NCBI GenBank assembly: GCA_016839955.1
Contig: JAEOTI010000039.1
Span: 1 to 6,422, forward strand
Length of the DNA: 6,422 nucleotides
Reading direction: 5' to 3'
Origin: Candidatus Hodarchaeota archaeon
Lineage (GTDB): Archaea > Asgardarchaeota > Heimdallarchaeia > Hodarchaeales > YT1-057
Below the pieces are notes generated by a model that was not told the origin of the DNA, ran no database searches, and saw nothing but the letters and a program-made list of their open reading frames with translations. The position numbers and the translations under genes were made by a program. Shown here in pieces: positions 4,967 to 6,422 of this stretch; position 1 is the stretch's first letter, and each line of letters begins with the position of its first letter.

Positions 4967-6422
4967 ATGAAACACTTGGAGAAAATTCCAAAAAAAATCT
5001 TTTTTCTTCTTTCATTAATCATACTTTGTCTTTTTTTCACCCCAATCCAGCCTTCACTTGGAGAACCGGAGCCCTATTTTCAACTGACGATTATTATAGA
5101 TTATTTTGATTATCAGAACTATCTTCTCGCCCAACGGATCGCCCCTCAACTCCAGCGACTTGGGATTGACATTCGGATTGACCAGACAGCAAGTTATTTT
5201 CATTATATGTATCCAGAACCCGACGATCCATCAGTAATACCCCTTCCTTATGACCAGGGGGGTTATGACTTAGCGATAAACCGTATTGGAGGGTTAACTT
5301 TCTTAGAACTCTGGAATAAAATCCATACACGGGAGACATCAACTTATTATGCTCCTTCCCCTCAGCTTCATGATGACGAACTAGATAGGGATCTAGAAGC
5401 CCTCTTTGGCTTCCATTCTTCTATTAGTACAGATGAGGCCCTTCGAAGGACTCTTTCTCGGTTAACCTGGGAACTTGTGCCATTCATCCCTATCTGTACG
5501 GGGATTTATCCACTTATCTATTCTGTTGCCACCCTGGAAGGATTTGTAGGCTCGTACACCCCTGGAGATCCTTTCCCATGTCTTCGATGGGGGCAGAATG
5601 GGCTTGAGGCCTGGAGCTTTTCTGAGGAGAGTAACCAATCCACTCTGCGTCTAGCAACTCGCCAACGAACAGGAACAGGTTTTCTTTACTATGATTCCCT
5701 TGATGCGAACTACTTTCGCCCAACTGAAGCAGTTTTAAATGGCCTTATTGTTCCTCGAGGCCCTGGTAGAGATCTTGCGATGTCTGAATATGTGCCTGAC
5801 TTAGCAGCGGCAGTTCCCGTCCCTGTAGCGGGGATCAACCACCATGACAACCAATACTGTGAGGTGGACGATCTACGTCTTTGGGACCTACAAATTCGTT
5901 CGGGGGTTACGTGGCACCCCGGTTACGGCTATCCAACCATGCCTTTCACTGTTGAAGATGTGTTATTCACCTATGAGAGCCTTCGGGATCATCCCCATTG
6001 GAAAGGGATTATTAGATCTGTTTTTGGAAATTCTTCTTCTATGGGATTCGAAGTAATCAATGCAACGGCAATCCGCTTCCATCTCACAGATTCGTTAAAT
6101 CCATCCCCCCCAGACGGTCTTAAATATTTTGAACGCTTCGTTTGGCTCCTCACCTGGCCAATTCTCCCTCAACACATCCTTGATCCGAATTATGTGAGCA
6201 TTGCAGGTCCCGGGAAGACCGCAGATGGGGCGCCAATCCTTCCCATTACTGAATGGAATAATTCAGATTTCCATTATGGGTACAGAACGAATAATTATAC
6301 CGGACCAGCTATCATCGGAACGGGATCTTATCGATGGGAAGGACCAAATGAGACCTTGGCTTATATACCCGAGGATAATAAAGTACTTTTAACGCGTAAC
6401 GACGCCGACTTCAAGGATAATG
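4967..6422 (+). CDS. Family-5 (peptide/nickel-type) ABC solute-binding protein, 3' end beyond the window, domain order unusual
   Basis: An unbroken frame of 485 codons runs off the window. Residues 1-32 form a signal peptide (basic KHLEKIPKK, hydrophobic FFLLSLIILCLFF, end near PSLGEP), so the mature protein is outside the cell; no lipobox is clear. Residues 226-478 follow the family's normal N-terminal order: TLRLATRQ (226-233), EAVLNGLIVPRG (254-265), PDLAAAVPV (277-285), LQIRSGVTWHPG (308-319), PFTVEDVLFTYES (326-338), IGTGSYRWE (450-458) and VLLTRNDADF (473-482). Residues 37-200 instead resemble the usual C-terminal part: AQRIAPQLQRLGIDIRID (55-72), GYDLAINRIGG (99-109), LDRDLEALF...ALRRTLSRLTWELVPFIPI (139-176) and LEGFVGS (190-196). 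The protein would bind peptides or similar solutes for an ABC importer encoded elsewhere. GC is near 50 percent in sampled lines, above its left neighbours. Confidence 0.88.
   Translation, partial: MKHLEKIPKKIFFLLSLIILCLFFTPIQPSLGEPEPYFQLTIIIDYFDYQNYLLAQRIAPQLQRLGIDIRIDQTASYFHYMYPEPDDPSVIPLPYDQGGYDLAINRIGGLTFLELWNKIHTRETSTYYAPSPQLHDDELDRDLEALFGFHSSISTDEALRRTLSRLTWELVPFIPICTGIYPLIYSVATLEGFVGSYTPGDPFPCLRWGQNGLEAWSFSEESNQSTLRLATRQRTGTGFLYYDSLDANYFRPTEAVLNGLIVPRGPGRDLAMSEYVPDLAAAVPVPVAGINHHDNQYCEVDDLRLWDLQIRSGVTWHPGYGYPTMPFTVEDVLFTYESLRDHPHWKGIIRSVFGNSSSMGFEVINATAIRFHLTDSLNPSPPDGLKYFERFVWLLTWPILPQHILDPNYVSIAGPGKTADGAPILPITEWNNSDFHYGYRTNNYTGPAIIGTGSYRWEGPNETLAYIPEDNKVLLTRNDADFKDN

Noticed and set aside
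5094..6392. Several 60-80 codon frames on both strands inside the solute-binding protein gene
   Set aside because: All lie within the continuous 485-codon frame that has a signal peptide and family motifs; higher GC keeps the other frames open.

Overview
The window looks like a piece of an AT-rich archaeal genome, most likely an Asgard archaeon (Promethearchaeota). The evidence is an Arf-type small-GTPase fold protein, an oligoadenylate-synthetase-like nucleotidyltransferase, a membrane-anchored winged-helix regulator, a large secreted family-5 solute-binding protein, archaeal-style TATA boxes and U-tract terminators. No rRNA, tRNA, CRISPR array or transposase was seen. The lineage is inferred from gene content only.

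Layout. (1) 3-485 (+) is the tail, or nearly all, of an Arf-like protein whose nucleotide-binding motifs have all been replaced. (2) 486-670 is a convergent gap with a 9-bp hairpin. (3) 671-1525 (-) encodes a 284-residue OAS/CD-NTase-type nucleotidyltransferase with its catalytic acidic triad intact. A palindrome and a possible promoter lie upstream. (4) 1765-2160 (-) encodes a 131-residue protein of unknown function. (5) 2161-2523 is a divergent intergenic region with four TGTACA sites, a perfect 12-bp inverted repeat with an inner stem, and a TATA box. (6) 2524-3602 (+) is a tight two-gene operon: a one-pass membrane protein with an outside domain, then a winged-helix protein with two C-terminal membrane segments. 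(7) 3612-4151 (-) encodes a small secreted beta-rich protein. (8) 4152-4966 is gene-poor. It holds a stem-loop with a U-tract, a 49-codon zinc-ribbon-like ORF, a possibly frameshifted remnant of a beta-rich protein, a convincing terminator, and the leader of the next gene. (9) 4967 to the window end (+) is a long reading frame for a peptide/nickel-type solute-binding protein. It starts with what is normally the C-terminal part of the family.

How the parts may work together. The 2524-3602 operon looks like a compact cell-surface sensing unit. The membrane protein would sample the outside and the membrane-tethered winged helix would act on DNA, with the TGTACA sites upstream as plausible targets. 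The nucleotidyltransferase could make an oligoadenylate-like or cyclic nucleotide signal, but no effector gene lies beside it here. The solute-binding protein points to uptake of peptides or similar solutes through an ABC transporter encoded outside the window. These functional links are inferences from domain content and spacing.
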